From Bacteroidota bacterium (GTDB lineage Bacteria > Bacteroidota > Bacteroidia > UBA8524): a stretch of DNA of 41,791 nt. The stretch spans positions 1-41,791 of the forward strand of contig WGMZ01000028.1 in NCBI GenBank assembly GCA_016124735.1. The letters run 5' to 3'. This document shows positions 1 through 7,312 of this stretch, in pieces (positions within the stretch are counted from its first letter, which is position 1; each line of letters opens with the position of its first letter). The notes under the pieces were generated by a model, which saw only the letters and a list, made by a program, of their open reading frames with translations, ran no database searches and was not told where the DNA came from. The position numbers and the translations under genes are program-made.

Positions 1-73
1 CACGAATCGCATCCAATGCGACCTTGGTCTTGAATTCTGCCGAAAATTTCCGACGCGTTCTTTTTGTTGTCAT
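1..73 (-). CDS. IS3-family transposase OrfA, N-terminus (runs off left edge)
   Basis: The minus strand from an ATG at 73 encodes a basic N-terminus beginning MTTKRTRRKFSAEFK and continuing to the window edge. This is the typical opening of the helix-turn-helix OrfA protein of IS3-family elements, which binds the element ends and is joined to OrfB by programmed frameshifting. Only 24 codons are visible, so the subgroup, the frameshift site and whether the transposase is intact cannot be judged. Confidence 0.75.
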   Translation of the reverse strand, partial: MTTKRTRRKFSAEFKTKVALDAIR

Positions 74-138
74 GGTTAGTCAAATTTAATTTCGATTTCT
101 TAACTAACCCGATGGTCTTAAATTAGGGGAGTGTTACA
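1..138 (-). mobile_element. IS3-family insertion sequence, left end (partial)
   Basis: The minus strand carries the start of an OrfA-type transposase. Its ATG lies 65 bases inside a terminus that reads TGTAACACTCCCC on the minus strand, so the element should end at about 138 with the TG...CA border usual for IS3-family elements. The rest of the element lies beyond the left edge, so neither the other inverted repeat nor the target duplication can be seen. The boundary is further supported because a different coding frame (a TonB receptor C-terminus) begins immediately at 139. Confidence 0.75.
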
Positions 139-315
139 AAACAGCTAACAAAACATATTGATGTTATTCTTAGCGCGAAAAATTTGTTAAATCAGAGCTA
201 TACTTTGCTTCAGGACTATAATAGAGACATGAAGTATCAACGGAAGGTCGACTCCAAATTGATGGATTACAAACCAGGACGCTATTTCAATGTCATGTTC
301 CGGTTAAGTTTGTAG
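139..315 (+). pseudogene. C-terminal remnant of a TonB-dependent receptor, cut by the IS element
   Basis: An open frame starts at the inferred IS border and runs 58 codons to a TAG at 313-315 with no credible start. It reads like the last strands of an outer-membrane receptor: SAKNLLNQSY resembles the SaxNLFNxxY motif near the end of TonB-dependent receptors, and the end DYKPGRYFNVMFRLSL resembles the PGRxFxxxxxxxL terminal strand. The plug and most of the barrel would lie left of the window, on the far side of the IS. The next gene, a beta-helix lipoprotein, is of a kind often found just downstream of such receptors, so the two may once have worked together. Family assignment is by motif recognition only. 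Confidence 0.6.
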
Positions 316-651
316 GGGATTGATTAGTCACCCAAATAATTCTCGTTTGCGGGCAAATTCAGAGCGTAACCTTAATTCCATGCAGAATGGTTCGTTTTGG
401 ATTTAGATTATAGCAATTCATAGCTTCCTGCGCACCAGTAGTGGTAAATAGAAAATGAAGTGCTGAGTCCGGGCCTAAGCCATTTTGAAGGTGCCTATGC
501 GGATGGATAAGGTTGATTTCAGGCGTTGAATGTTAAATTAATTCAAAGCCAATCCAACAAAATGCCTGAAACAGATAACGATTAAATAATAAAACCGTCA
601 CCTTTTATAAATACTAGAACTGTCCTTTTGTGGGGAATAAAAAAGGAAAAA
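316..651. other. Intergenic stretch between receptor remnant and beta-helix lipoprotein
   Basis: There is no convincing intact gene here. The minus strand at 359-532 holds one possible degraded coding remnant (listed separately). The last 100 bases are AT-rich and probably hold the promoter of the lipoprotein gene, but I see no clean TTG-N20-TAnnTTTG match. Confidence 0.4.
359..532 (-). pseudogene. Possible degraded C-terminal coding remnant, receptor-like end
   Basis: The minus strand is open from just after a TAA at 533-535 to a TGA at 359-361, giving 57 residues with no ATG at its head. The end reads NLNPKRTILHGIKVTL, which resembles the closing beta-strand of some TonB-dependent receptors. 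It could be a fossil of a second receptor gene in opposite orientation, or a chance open frame. The evidence is weak. Confidence 0.2.
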
Positions 652-2178
652 ATGAACAAACTTAATTTGAGAAGGGGCGCTCGAATTGCTTCACTTCTAA
701 TGGTTTCTGGGATTACTCTGTTTTCTTGTAAGAAAGAAAGTACTCCCGCCGACACAAATCAACCTTCATCAAGTGGAAACGTAATCACTGTGCAAGATAG
801 TCTTACTGGTGACGTTCATTGGACGGCAGACAACGTTTATTTTCTTAAAGGATGGGTTTATGCTGTTGATGGCACAACCTTGACGATTGACCCAGGTACA
901 ATCATCAAAGGAGATAAAGACACAAAAGCAGCACTTATTATCGAACCCGGTGCTAAAATCATGGCACAAGGTACTGAGATGAAACCGATCGTGTTCACCT
1001 CTAACCAGCCTGTTGGCGGAAGAAGCTACGGTGACTGGGGCGGAGTAATCCTTTGTGGTAAAGCACCAGTAAACAGTGTGGTAAATGGTGTTTATCCAAT
1101 CGTTGAAGGTGGACCAAGAACGCGTTATGGAGGTACTGATCCTGCTGACAACACGGGAGTATTCTCTTATGTACGTATTGAATATGGTGGTATTGCATTT
1201 TCACCAGACAACGAAGTAAACGGCTTAACGCTTGCCGGTGTTGGTAATGGTACAAAACTCGATCACGTGATGGTTTCTTTCTCAGGTGATGACTCTTACG
1301 AATTTTTTGGCGGAACAGTAAATGCGGATCACCTTGTTGCACTTGCTGGATGGGACGATGACTTTGATACAGATAATGGTTATTCTGGAAATGTTCAGTT
1401 TATCGTTGGTTTGAGAGATCCTTATGCAGCAGATGCTTCAGGGTCAAAAGGATTCGAATCAGACAATGACGGAGCTGGTTCTTCTAATCTTCCTCAAACT
1501 TCAGCTGTGTTCTCTAACGCTACCATCATCGGTGGATTGGTTGACCCTAACTCCACTGCGTATAGCTCTAACTTTGTTTCTGGTGCGCATATCAGAAGAA
1601 ATTCTTCTATCAGCATCTTTAACACAGTAATTATGGGATGGCCTGCAGGTGTTCTTATCGACGACAAACCAGCAGGTAGCACAAGTGGTAATGTGAACAG
1701 CGATAAATGTAAATTCATTAACAACATCGTAAGCGGTATCCCAACCGGCCCAATTACCGGAAGCGATCAGAAAAATGTTGTTTACGTAATTAATGGAGCT
1801 GGTAGCTTGACTTCTACTGCTAAAATGGACGACTCTACTGGCTATTGGGCAAAATATATGGGTCCAATTACCTGGTTCAATACAGCATCATTTAACAATA
1901 AGATTTATGCTACACCAGGCGAAGTTCGTTTGCAAAATCCATTTAACTTGACGAATCCAAACTTCATTCCTACTACTACTTCACCTATTATTGATAGTAA
2001 AGTGAATGGTTCTTGGTCAGGAAAACCAGTTATTGCCGCTGATTTCTCTGATTCTAAACTTAGCAATGCATTTTTCCAAAAAGTGGGATACATCGGTGCA
2101 TTTGCAGGAACACAAAGTACCTCTGATAATTGGCTGGCTAACTGGACGAATTTCGATCCATTACACACTGCATACTAG
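652..2178 (+). CDS. Beta-helix lipoprotein, probable outer-membrane surface protein
   Basis: This is a 508-residue protein of unknown exact function. The ATG at 652 is preferred over an upstream in-frame TTG because it gives a normal lipoprotein signal: MNKLNLRRGAR, a hydrophobic stretch, then the lipobox LFSC with Cys26 followed by KKES. A low-complexity linker follows, then a long region of short Gly/Asn/Asp-rich beta repeats (WTADNVYFLKG, DPGTIIKG, GTEMKPIVFTSN, SYGDWGGVILCGKAP) typical of a right-handed parallel beta-helix. The end NWLANWTNFDPLHTAY is a tail I associate with a conserved Bacteroidota family, and no type IX sorting domain is seen. The gene lies behind a truncated TonB receptor and is closed by a strong terminator, so it may be the surface partner of that receptor. 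The substrate is unknown. Confidence 0.75.
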   Translation: MNKLNLRRGARIASLLMVSGITLFSCKKESTPADTNQPSSSGNVITVQDSLTGDVHWTADNVYFLKGWVYAVDGTTLTIDPGTIIKGDKDTKAALIIEPGAKIMAQGTEMKPIVFTSNQPVGGRSYGDWGGVILCGKAPVNSVVNGVYPIVEGGPRTRYGGTDPADNTGVFSYVRIEYGGIAFSPDNEVNGLTLAGVGNGTKLDHVMVSFSGDDSYEFFGGTVNADHLVALAGWDDDFDTDNGYSGNVQFIVGLRDPYAADASGSKGFESDNDGAGSSNLPQTSAVFSNATIIGGLVDPNSTAYSSNFVSGAHIRRNSSISIFNTVIMGWPAGVLIDDKPAGSTSGNVNSDKCKFINNIVSGIPTGPITGSDQKNVVYVINGAGSLTSTAKMDDSTGYWAKYMGPITWFNTASFNNKIYATPGEVRLQNPFNLTNPNFIPTTTSPIIDSKVNGSWSGKPVIAADFSDSKLSNAFFQKVGYIGAFAGTQSTSDNWLANWTNFDPLHTAY

Positions 2179-2200
2179 TTTAATATTGTTCATTATACGA

Positions 2201-2230
2201 ACGACGGTCCTAATGGCCGTCGTTTTTTTT
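2201..2230 (+). terminator. Rho-independent terminator of the beta-helix lipoprotein gene
   Basis: ACGACGG at 2201-2207 pairs with CCGTCGT at 2217-2223, with an additional CC/GG pairing inside the loop, and is followed directly by a run of T. It begins 22 bases after the stop codon. Confidence 0.9.
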
Positions 2231-2379
2231 TGCTCTTTTTTGAAATAGATGACTCCTTGTTTTCACTGTCCATGGAGCACATCCTCTGATGGGAATAAAC
2301 AGATTAACAAATCATTCAGTATTGAATTTAGCAATGGCTACGGCAGGATTTTAATGCTTGTGGCTTATAATTGTGGTCA

Positions 2380-2733
2380 ATGGCAAAGCTGAATTGGATA
2401 AAAATCTACGACTTTAATATGCATGGATCGGAGCCTCAGCAATTGGGAAGTGTTCGGGTAATCAATGTAGATGATAAGCGCTTTTGCCTGGCTTATACAG
2501 ACAAAGGATATTTTGCTGTCAACAATCGTTGCCCGCATGCGGGATCCTGGCTAGGAGAGGGCTGGTGCGAAGAAAACCATGTGGTATGCCCGGTGCATCG
2601 CTGGAAATACGATTTGGAAACAGGAAGAGGTGGCCCTGGTCAGGGTGATTATGTAGAGACCTACCCGGTAAGGCAAACAGAGGAAGGCGTTTTTATCGGA
2701 TTAAGAATCGACCCTTGGTGGAAGATCTGGTGA
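2380..2733 (+). CDS. Small Rieske [2Fe-2S] ferredoxin-type protein
   Basis: This 117-residue protein is a single Rieske domain. The cluster ligands are visible as C51-P-H53 and C70-P-V-H73, the CxH...CxxH pattern that binds a [2Fe-2S] centre through two Cys and two His. Size and the absence of a signal peptide or membrane helix fit a soluble ferredoxin or a NirD-like/dioxygenase ferredoxin subunit rather than a bc1-complex Rieske protein. The ATG at 2380 is chosen over a TTG nine bases upstream. No oxygenase, reductase or nitrite reductase large subunit lies nearby, so its redox partner is unknown. It stands alone between a terminator and a non-coding gap. Confidence 0.85.
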   Translation: MAKLNWIKIYDFNMHGSEPQQLGSVRVINVDDKRFCLAYTDKGYFAVNNRCPHAGSWLGEGWCEENHVVCPVHRWKYDLETGRGGPGQGDYVETYPVRQTEEGVFIGLRIDPWWKIW

Positions 2734-3116
2734 AAAAAGTAGTAACCTTTTTAAAAGAAGAACTTTTTATGCCGGAGATAACAAACTGATTCTATTTGAA
2801 AATACCGACAATTTGAACCCAATTGGCCTAAGAGAAAAAGACCGGCATGCCAGGATGGGAAAATACTTTGAGACACATACAAGGATATATGGTATTTTCA
2901 TCTTTAGTATAGAAGTGCTGGAATGATTCTGAGGTTCTTCGTGCATCTGGCAATATTTTTATGAATTGCATTCCGGCAGCACCCGTTCTTAAGTTACCGA
3001 ATGAAGGCAATATCCGGGCGGTCTGAAGGCAAAGATAAAATCGTGGACAGAAAAATGCATCGCTGTAGTACACCGCAAAATAAACAACAATAAGAGTTTC
3101 TCCTTGGACGTTTTAG
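2734..3116. other. Intergenic stretch after the Rieske gene
   Basis: No gene is called in these 383 bases. The plus strand is open from 2735 to a TGA at 2924-2926 (63 codons, first ATG only at 2855, residues such as FYAGDNKLILFENTDNLNP), which could be the decayed end of a former gene. An 81-codon minus-strand frame over 2828-3073 is Cys- and Phe-rich, fits no family I know and overlaps it. Neither is strong enough to call, and I see no clear terminator hairpin. Confidence 0.4.
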
Positions 3117-4247
3117 TTAAATTTCTGATTTACCGCGCGTTTCCTGCCACCATTCATTAAACGATTGATCAGCAGTCTTTGGGAATTCGCGCTGATTGCC
3201 CCATGGTTTTTTGTAAAAACTGCGGAAAGTGAAGTTTTTCATGGAGCCGCCTTTGTTCAGCCACTTTCGGCTCATCATGGCGGTCTTCCAGGCTTTCCAG
3301 GCAAGCGCATCCGAACGGGAATCAAGTTTGGAATCAACGGCTAATTTACGGTTTTCCAGAACCAATCCTTTCAAATCGATATTTACCGGACAGGCCTCTG
3401 TAGCTCGTCCGCTAAGTGGAAACATGAAGTTGTCATTGAAATGCGTCGGACCAATTGTAAAAGGATATTGCAATGCATCAATTACCGAGAGAGGTGCCGA
3501 CTGTTGTTTGTCGAAATTGCTGAATTTTGAACAGGCTCCGCAATGGATACAATACAGCGCCTGCCGCTGAGGAATTGCTGCCAGAAGTTCACTGCGTCCA
3601 TTGTCAAGCATCAGAACATAAGTTTCCTTGGGGCCGATTTTTTCTTTAATGTTTCGATTTCCAAAGGAGAATTGAATTGCGGGAAAATCGTTGGGAAAAC
3701 CGTTTTGAAGGGCCAGGAGATGAATCAGGTTTTCTGCTTCATTCATGGTCGGACATACCTGCTCGATTCCGCAAACAAAGATGATTTTGTCCGCATCAGC
3801 CATCCATTTTTCTGTAAGTGAATTCGAATGATGCAGCGCCAGCGAGCCATTTTCACTGATGTAGAAATCGGGAAATACAATCAGACATCTGGGGGTTTTC
3901 GCAGATGTATCCGGTTCAGAATAGTGCCAGTCTTTGTGCCCGCTCAGCCCCATCTCATCCAACAAACCATGTTCCATGGAAAAGGTAGTAAATCCCTGGC
4001 TTTGGCTGATTAATTCTGACTTTCCTGCCTCTGCATTTGGAGCCCAGATGATTTTCCCCTGATTGCGGGTAAAATGTGTTTCGAAATCAATCAGGTGTTT
4101 GTCCAGATTTTCAATGGCCTTGCTTCGGGTAGAAAAGGCCCTTTTTCTCGCCAGATTCCAGTCGATACTCTGCTTAAAAGCTTCTAAAAGGGGTTTGTAT
4201 TCCGGGGTGCTGCTCACTGGATCACATTGTTTCGGGCTAAAATACAT
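3117..4247 (-). CDS. LUD-domain protein, LutB-like, with one retained [4Fe-4S] ligand set
   Basis: This 376-residue protein resembles LutB/YkgF, the iron-sulfur subunit of the lactate-utilisation complex. An N-terminal LUD-type region (about residues 20-225) precedes a ferredoxin-like part. Family members normally carry two CxxCxxCxxxCP motifs. Here the first reads C233-IH-C236-GA-C239 and lacks its fourth Cys, while the second keeps only C286-P. Those four are the ligands expected for one cluster of a two-cluster ferredoxin, so a single [4Fe-4S] centre is likely. The ATG shares its last base with the panC stop (minus-strand TAATG), implying translational coupling. LutA and LutC homologues are absent from the window, so a role in lactate oxidation is inferred from family only. 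A small redox role beside pantothenate synthesis is equally possible. Confidence 0.75.
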   Translation of the reverse strand: MYFSPKQCDPVSSTPEYKPLLEAFKQSIDWNLARKRAFSTRSKAIENLDKHLIDFETHFTRNQGKIIWAPNAEAGKSELISQSQGFTTFSMEHGLLDEMGLSGHKDWHYSEPDTSAKTPRCLIVFPDFYISENGSLALHHSNSLTEKWMADADKIIFVCGIEQVCPTMNEAENLIHLLALQNGFPNDFPAIQFSFGNRNIKEKIGPKETYVLMLDNGRSELLAAIPQRQALYCIHCGACSKFSNFDKQQSAPLSVIDALQYPFTIGPTHFNDNFMFPLSGRATEACPVNIDLKGLVLENRKLAVDSKLDSRSDALAWKAWKTAMMSRKWLNKGGSMKNFTFRSFYKKPWGNQREFPKTADQSFNEWWQETRGKSEI

Positions 4248-5089
4248 TATTTCAGCAGGAGATTGTCGATCAGGCGCACATCCCCTGCATAAATTGCGGC
4301 AAGAACCACCGGTTCCGACTGAGTAGAATTTTCCCGAAAGGGTTTCAGGGTGCGGCTTTCTGCTATTTCCAGGTAATCGATTTGCAGATGATTATGTTGT
4401 TCGATGCTGGCTCGCGCTTCCTCCAGAATCAATCCCATCGGTTTTTTACCAAAAGAAGCCTTCACCTGGGATAATGCCTTGTAAATGGCCGATGCTTCTT
4501 CTCGTTCTTCCTTGTTCAGACGCAGGTTTCGGGAGCTCATTGCCAGGCCATCGGGTTCCCGGAGTGTGGGCACGAAGTGAAGAGCTACCGGAAGATGGAG
4601 TTGATCCACCAGGGCTTGAATGACCATGCATTGTTGGAAATCTTTTAATCCAAAAAAGGCATCATCTGGTCCGATCGCATCAAAGAGAAGTTTCACTACC
4701 CGGCAAACTCCTTGAAAATGACCTGGTCGGGAAGCCCCTTCATACCTGGATGCCAGGTCGTTAATGTCAATCTGAAAGGGTTTTTCCAAAGCATATAAGT
4801 CGTTTACTTCGGGCATAAAGACAATATCGCAACCCGCCTTTTCCAATATGCCGAGGTCCTTCTCCGGTGTCCTGGGATAGTTCATCAAATCATCTGGATT
4901 GTTAAACTGGGTAGGGTTCACGAAAATGCTGCAGGCGTGAATATCACAGGTTTTTTTGGACTCTTCAAGAAGGGAAAGGTGTCCTTCATGTAGCGCTCCC
5001 ATTGTGGGGAAAAAGCCAATTCTTTTTCCGTTATTTCTAAGGCGCTTAATTTCTTCGGAAATCGCGCTGGGCTGCTTGATGATCAACAT
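4247..5089 (-). CDS. panC: Pantothenate synthetase
   Basis: PanC condenses pantoate with beta-alanine using ATP, the last step of vitamin B5 synthesis, in the cytoplasm. The 280-residue product has the family signatures in order: PTMGALHEGHL with the HxGH nucleotide site, VNPTQFNNPDDL, RYEGASRPGHFQGV, FFGLKDFQQ and the MSSRN loop. Length equals the family norm. The ATG at 5089, giving MLIIKQ, is preferred over a start eight codons upstream that would add an atypical MPRFRYSP. The stop codon overlaps the start of the LUD gene by one base. It is divergent from the GT5-like gene, with a 68-base shared intergenic region. Confidence 0.95.
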   Translation of the reverse strand: MLIIKQPSAISEEIKRLRNNGKRIGFFPTMGALHEGHLSLLEESKKTCDIHACSIFVNPTQFNNPDDLMNYPRTPEKDLGILEKAGCDIVFMPEVNDLYALEKPFQIDINDLASRYEGASRPGHFQGVCRVVKLLFDAIGPDDAFFGLKDFQQCMVIQALVDQLHLPVALHFVPTLREPDGLAMSSRNLRLNKEEREEASAIYKALSQVKASFGKKPMGLILEEARASIEQHNHLQIDYLEIAESRTLKPFRENSTQSEPVVLAAIYAGDVRLIDNLLLK

Positions 5090-5106
5090 AGGTGAATAGC
5101 GAAATC

Positions 5107-5137
5107 TTGGCAAAGTTGATTATTTTCCGTAACTTTG
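5107..5137 (+). promoter_or_regulatory. Bacteroidota-type promoter for the GT5-DUF4270-aroF-glmS-thiN run
   Basis: TTG at 5107-5109 (-33 element) lies 20 bases before TAACTTTG at 5130-5137, an exact TAnnTTTG -7 box. The downstream ATG is at 5158, which leaves a short leader. This is the best complete promoter match in the window. Confidence 0.6.
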
Positions 5138-5157
5138 AATACCCAAATTATTCGCTT

Positions 5158-5970
5158 ATGAGTAGAAAAAAGGTTCTTTTCATTTCTTCCGAAATGAACC
5201 CTTTCTTAGAAGGTTCTACAGTTGCAGAGATTGCGCGCCAGCTTCCGCAGGCTATCCAGGAAAAAGATAACGAAATCAGGATTTTAGTTCCTCGTTTCGG
5301 GGTGATCAATGAACGCAGAAACCGACTTCACGAAGTGGTACGTTTGTCTGGCATCAACATTACCATTGATGACAATGACAATCCTTTGATTATCAAAGTA
5401 GCCTCCTTACCAGAGGCAAAAATGCAGGTATATTTCCTGGATAATGAAGATTACTTCCACCGGAAGTTTGTGTACACCGACGAAAACAATGCCTTTTTCC
5501 CGGACAACGATGAACGCACAATATTCTTCTGTAAAGGTGCGCTCGAAACAGTGAAAAAATTAGGATGGGCCCCGGATATCATACATTGCCAGGGCTGGAT
5601 GACCAGTTTGATTCCTTTGTATCTCAGAAGTATTTACAAAGATGAACCGGTATTCCGTAACTCGAAGGTGGTTTATTCCGTCTTTGAAAATCAGTTTGAA
5701 GAAAGTCTTGGAAAAGATTTTGCTCGCAAGGCAAGCTTGAATAATATCGATCAGGAGCAACTGGCAGTTTACAACAGCGGCGATTGTGTGAATCTCTACA
5801 AAGGAGCAATTCAGCATGCAGACGCGGTGGTTATGGCCAGTGATCAGATTGATCCCGATGTAGATCAGTTTATCGCAAATTTGGCCACCGAAAAACCGGT
5901 GCTCCAATACATGGTTGAAGGACATGCTGACGTATACTCTGAATTCTACGACAGTTTGTTAACGAGTTAA
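5158..5970 (+). CDS. Glycogen/starch synthase N-terminal-like (GT5) protein, probably non-catalytic
   Basis: This 270-residue protein matches only the N-terminal Rossmann half of GT5 glycogen synthases. MSRKKVLFISSEMNPF and the segment PDIIHCQGWMTSLIPLYL correspond to the opening strand and the PDIIHCxDWHT region of the enzyme. The KTGGL ADP-glucose motif is not present (the place reads FLEGSTVAEIARQLP), the DWHT motif has become GWMT, and the whole C-terminal GT-B domain is missing. Glycogen synthesis is therefore unlikely, and a binding or regulatory role is more plausible. Bacteroidota commonly carry such short forms next to panC and DUF4270 genes, so it is not a recent truncation. The ATG at 5158 is chosen over an upstream one at 5092 because the latter runs through the promoter box. 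Confidence 0.7.
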   Translation: MSRKKVLFISSEMNPFLEGSTVAEIARQLPQAIQEKDNEIRILVPRFGVINERRNRLHEVVRLSGINITIDDNDNPLIIKVASLPEAKMQVYFLDNEDYFHRKFVYTDENNAFFPDNDERTIFFCKGALETVKKLGWAPDIIHCQGWMTSLIPLYLRSIYKDEPVFRNSKVVYSVFENQFEESLGKDFARKASLNNIDQEQLAVYNSGDCVNLYKGAIQHADAVVMASDQIDPDVDQFIANLATEKPVLQYMVEGHADVYSEFYDSLLTS

Positions 5971-5980
5971 ATAGAGTCCA

Positions 5981-7312
5981 TTGAACAAAACAATTTTTGC
6001 AGCGTGGGTAATGGCGTTAATGACCGTTACCCACGTTTCCTGTAAAAAGGAAACCGGTTCGGTAGGTTTGGATAGCGGAAATGCAGCACTTCAGGCTTTC
6101 GAGATCGATACCTTTACCCTGATTACGCGCACCGTCCGGGAAGATTCTCTGGTTGGTTATACACCAACGAGTCCATTAACTTACCAGTTGTTGGGTGCGA
6201 CAAAAACCAGTGATTTTGGCTTAAATAAATCATCTTTTGCAGTTAGTTTTAGCCTGCCCACCTCATCTTTCAAATTTCCGGACAATGTGGTTATTGACTC
6301 GGTGGTTTTTCAGGCCGTTTATACCGGTCCTGATCAATACGTGGGAAACCTGACTACCCCCATGAACTATACTGTGGGGGAAATTACAGAACAACTTTTT
6401 CAGGATTCGACCTACTATACGAATCGCAAGTTTAGCACCTTTGCAGACGAAAATCTGAATAATATCATTCACGATTTAAAAGATTCCATAGGAGTGGTAG
6501 AAAATGGAGTGCTGCAAATGTATCCTCCGCATTTGCGGGTAAAAATGGGGCCGAAAGTGGTCAATAAATTTATCAATGCAACCAATGCAGATCTCGGATC
6601 AAATGCGGCCTTCCAATCCTATTTTCATGGGCTTTTATTTGAAACGGTAGCATCCGGACTGAATGATGGCGATGGAAATGTGGTGTACCTTAACTTCAAT
6701 ACCGGAATTTCCGGACTCGCGGTCTATTTCAATGATACGGGTAAATACGTGTTCCCCGTGGCGGGAAATGGAACAAAACTTAACCTCTACGAAAATGATT
6801 TTACAGGAGCTACCGCTGTGCTGAACCAATTGAATGATACCACAGGAAATTTTGATGAGACTTATATTCAAAGCATGTGTGGGTTAAAAACCTATGTTGA
6901 GGTTCCCGGATTGCTTGATTTGTTGAATCAGGGAGTTTATGGGGTCATAGATGCCAAGTTTGTATTCAATTTTGACAAGAACAATACGTCCACGGAATTT
7001 CCTTCTTTTTCCAGGACATTATTACTCAAACGGGATTCTACCGGAAGAAATAATTTTGTGTTGGACCTCCTTTTGAATTCCGGATTTTATGGGGGCGATG
7101 TAACTAGTGATGCATCGTATGAGTTCCATATATACAGGGAGATTCAGGATATATTGAACAATTATCGTCTGAATGGGTTAAACTTGAATACAGGTTTCTT
7201 TTTAATTGCTCCATCCGATAAACCTATATCCGGTTCTCACATGAAAATGGACATGCGGAAAAATGTGGATCGGGGCGTTAAATTTGTTTTGACAGTCGTA
7301 AAAACGAAATAG
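5981..7312 (+). CDS. DUF4270 lipoprotein
   Basis: This 443-residue lipoprotein belongs to the DUF4270 family, found almost only in Bacteroidota and of unknown function. A TTG start at 5981 gives MNKTIFAAWV, a hydrophobic core and the lipobox THVSC with Cys21 followed by KK. An internal ATG at 6011 would leave a signal with no positive charge. The mature part is Ser/Thr/Asn-rich beta protein with motifs such as DSVVFQAVYTG and YTVGEITEQLF that recur in the family. It sits 10 bases after the GT5-like gene and overlaps the aroF start by one base, so it is translated as part of this operon. The location is probably the outer membrane. Confidence 0.8.
   Translation: MNKTIFAAWVMALMTVTHVSCKKETGSVGLDSGNAALQAFEIDTFTLITRTVREDSLVGYTPTSPLTYQLLGATKTSDFGLNKSSFAVSFSLPTSSFKFPDNVVIDSVVFQAVYTGPDQYVGNLTTPMNYTVGEITEQLFQDSTYYTNRKFSTFADENLNNIIHDLKDSIGVVENGVLQMYPPHLRVKMGPKVVNKFINATNADLGSNAAFQSYFHGLLFETVASGLNDGDGNVVYLNFNTGISGLAVYFNDTGKYVFPVAGNGTKLNLYENDFTGATAVLNQLNDTTGNFDETYIQSMCGLKTYVEVPGLLDLLNQGVYGVIDAKFVFNFDKNNTSTEFPSFSRTLLLKRDSTGRNNFVLDLLLNSGFYGGDVTSDASYEFHIYREIQDILNNYRLNGLNLNTGFFLIAPSDKPISGSHMKMDMRKNVDRGVKFVLTVVKTK

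Noticed and set aside
1001-1342. Long minus-strand frame inside the beta-helix lipoprotein gene
   Set aside because: His/Leu/Gln-rich shadow of a well-supported coding region with signal peptide and terminator.
2828-3073. 81-codon minus-strand frame after the Rieske gene
   Set aside because: Cys/Phe-rich, matches no family I know, overlaps another open frame on the plus strand, and has no start-site or operon support.
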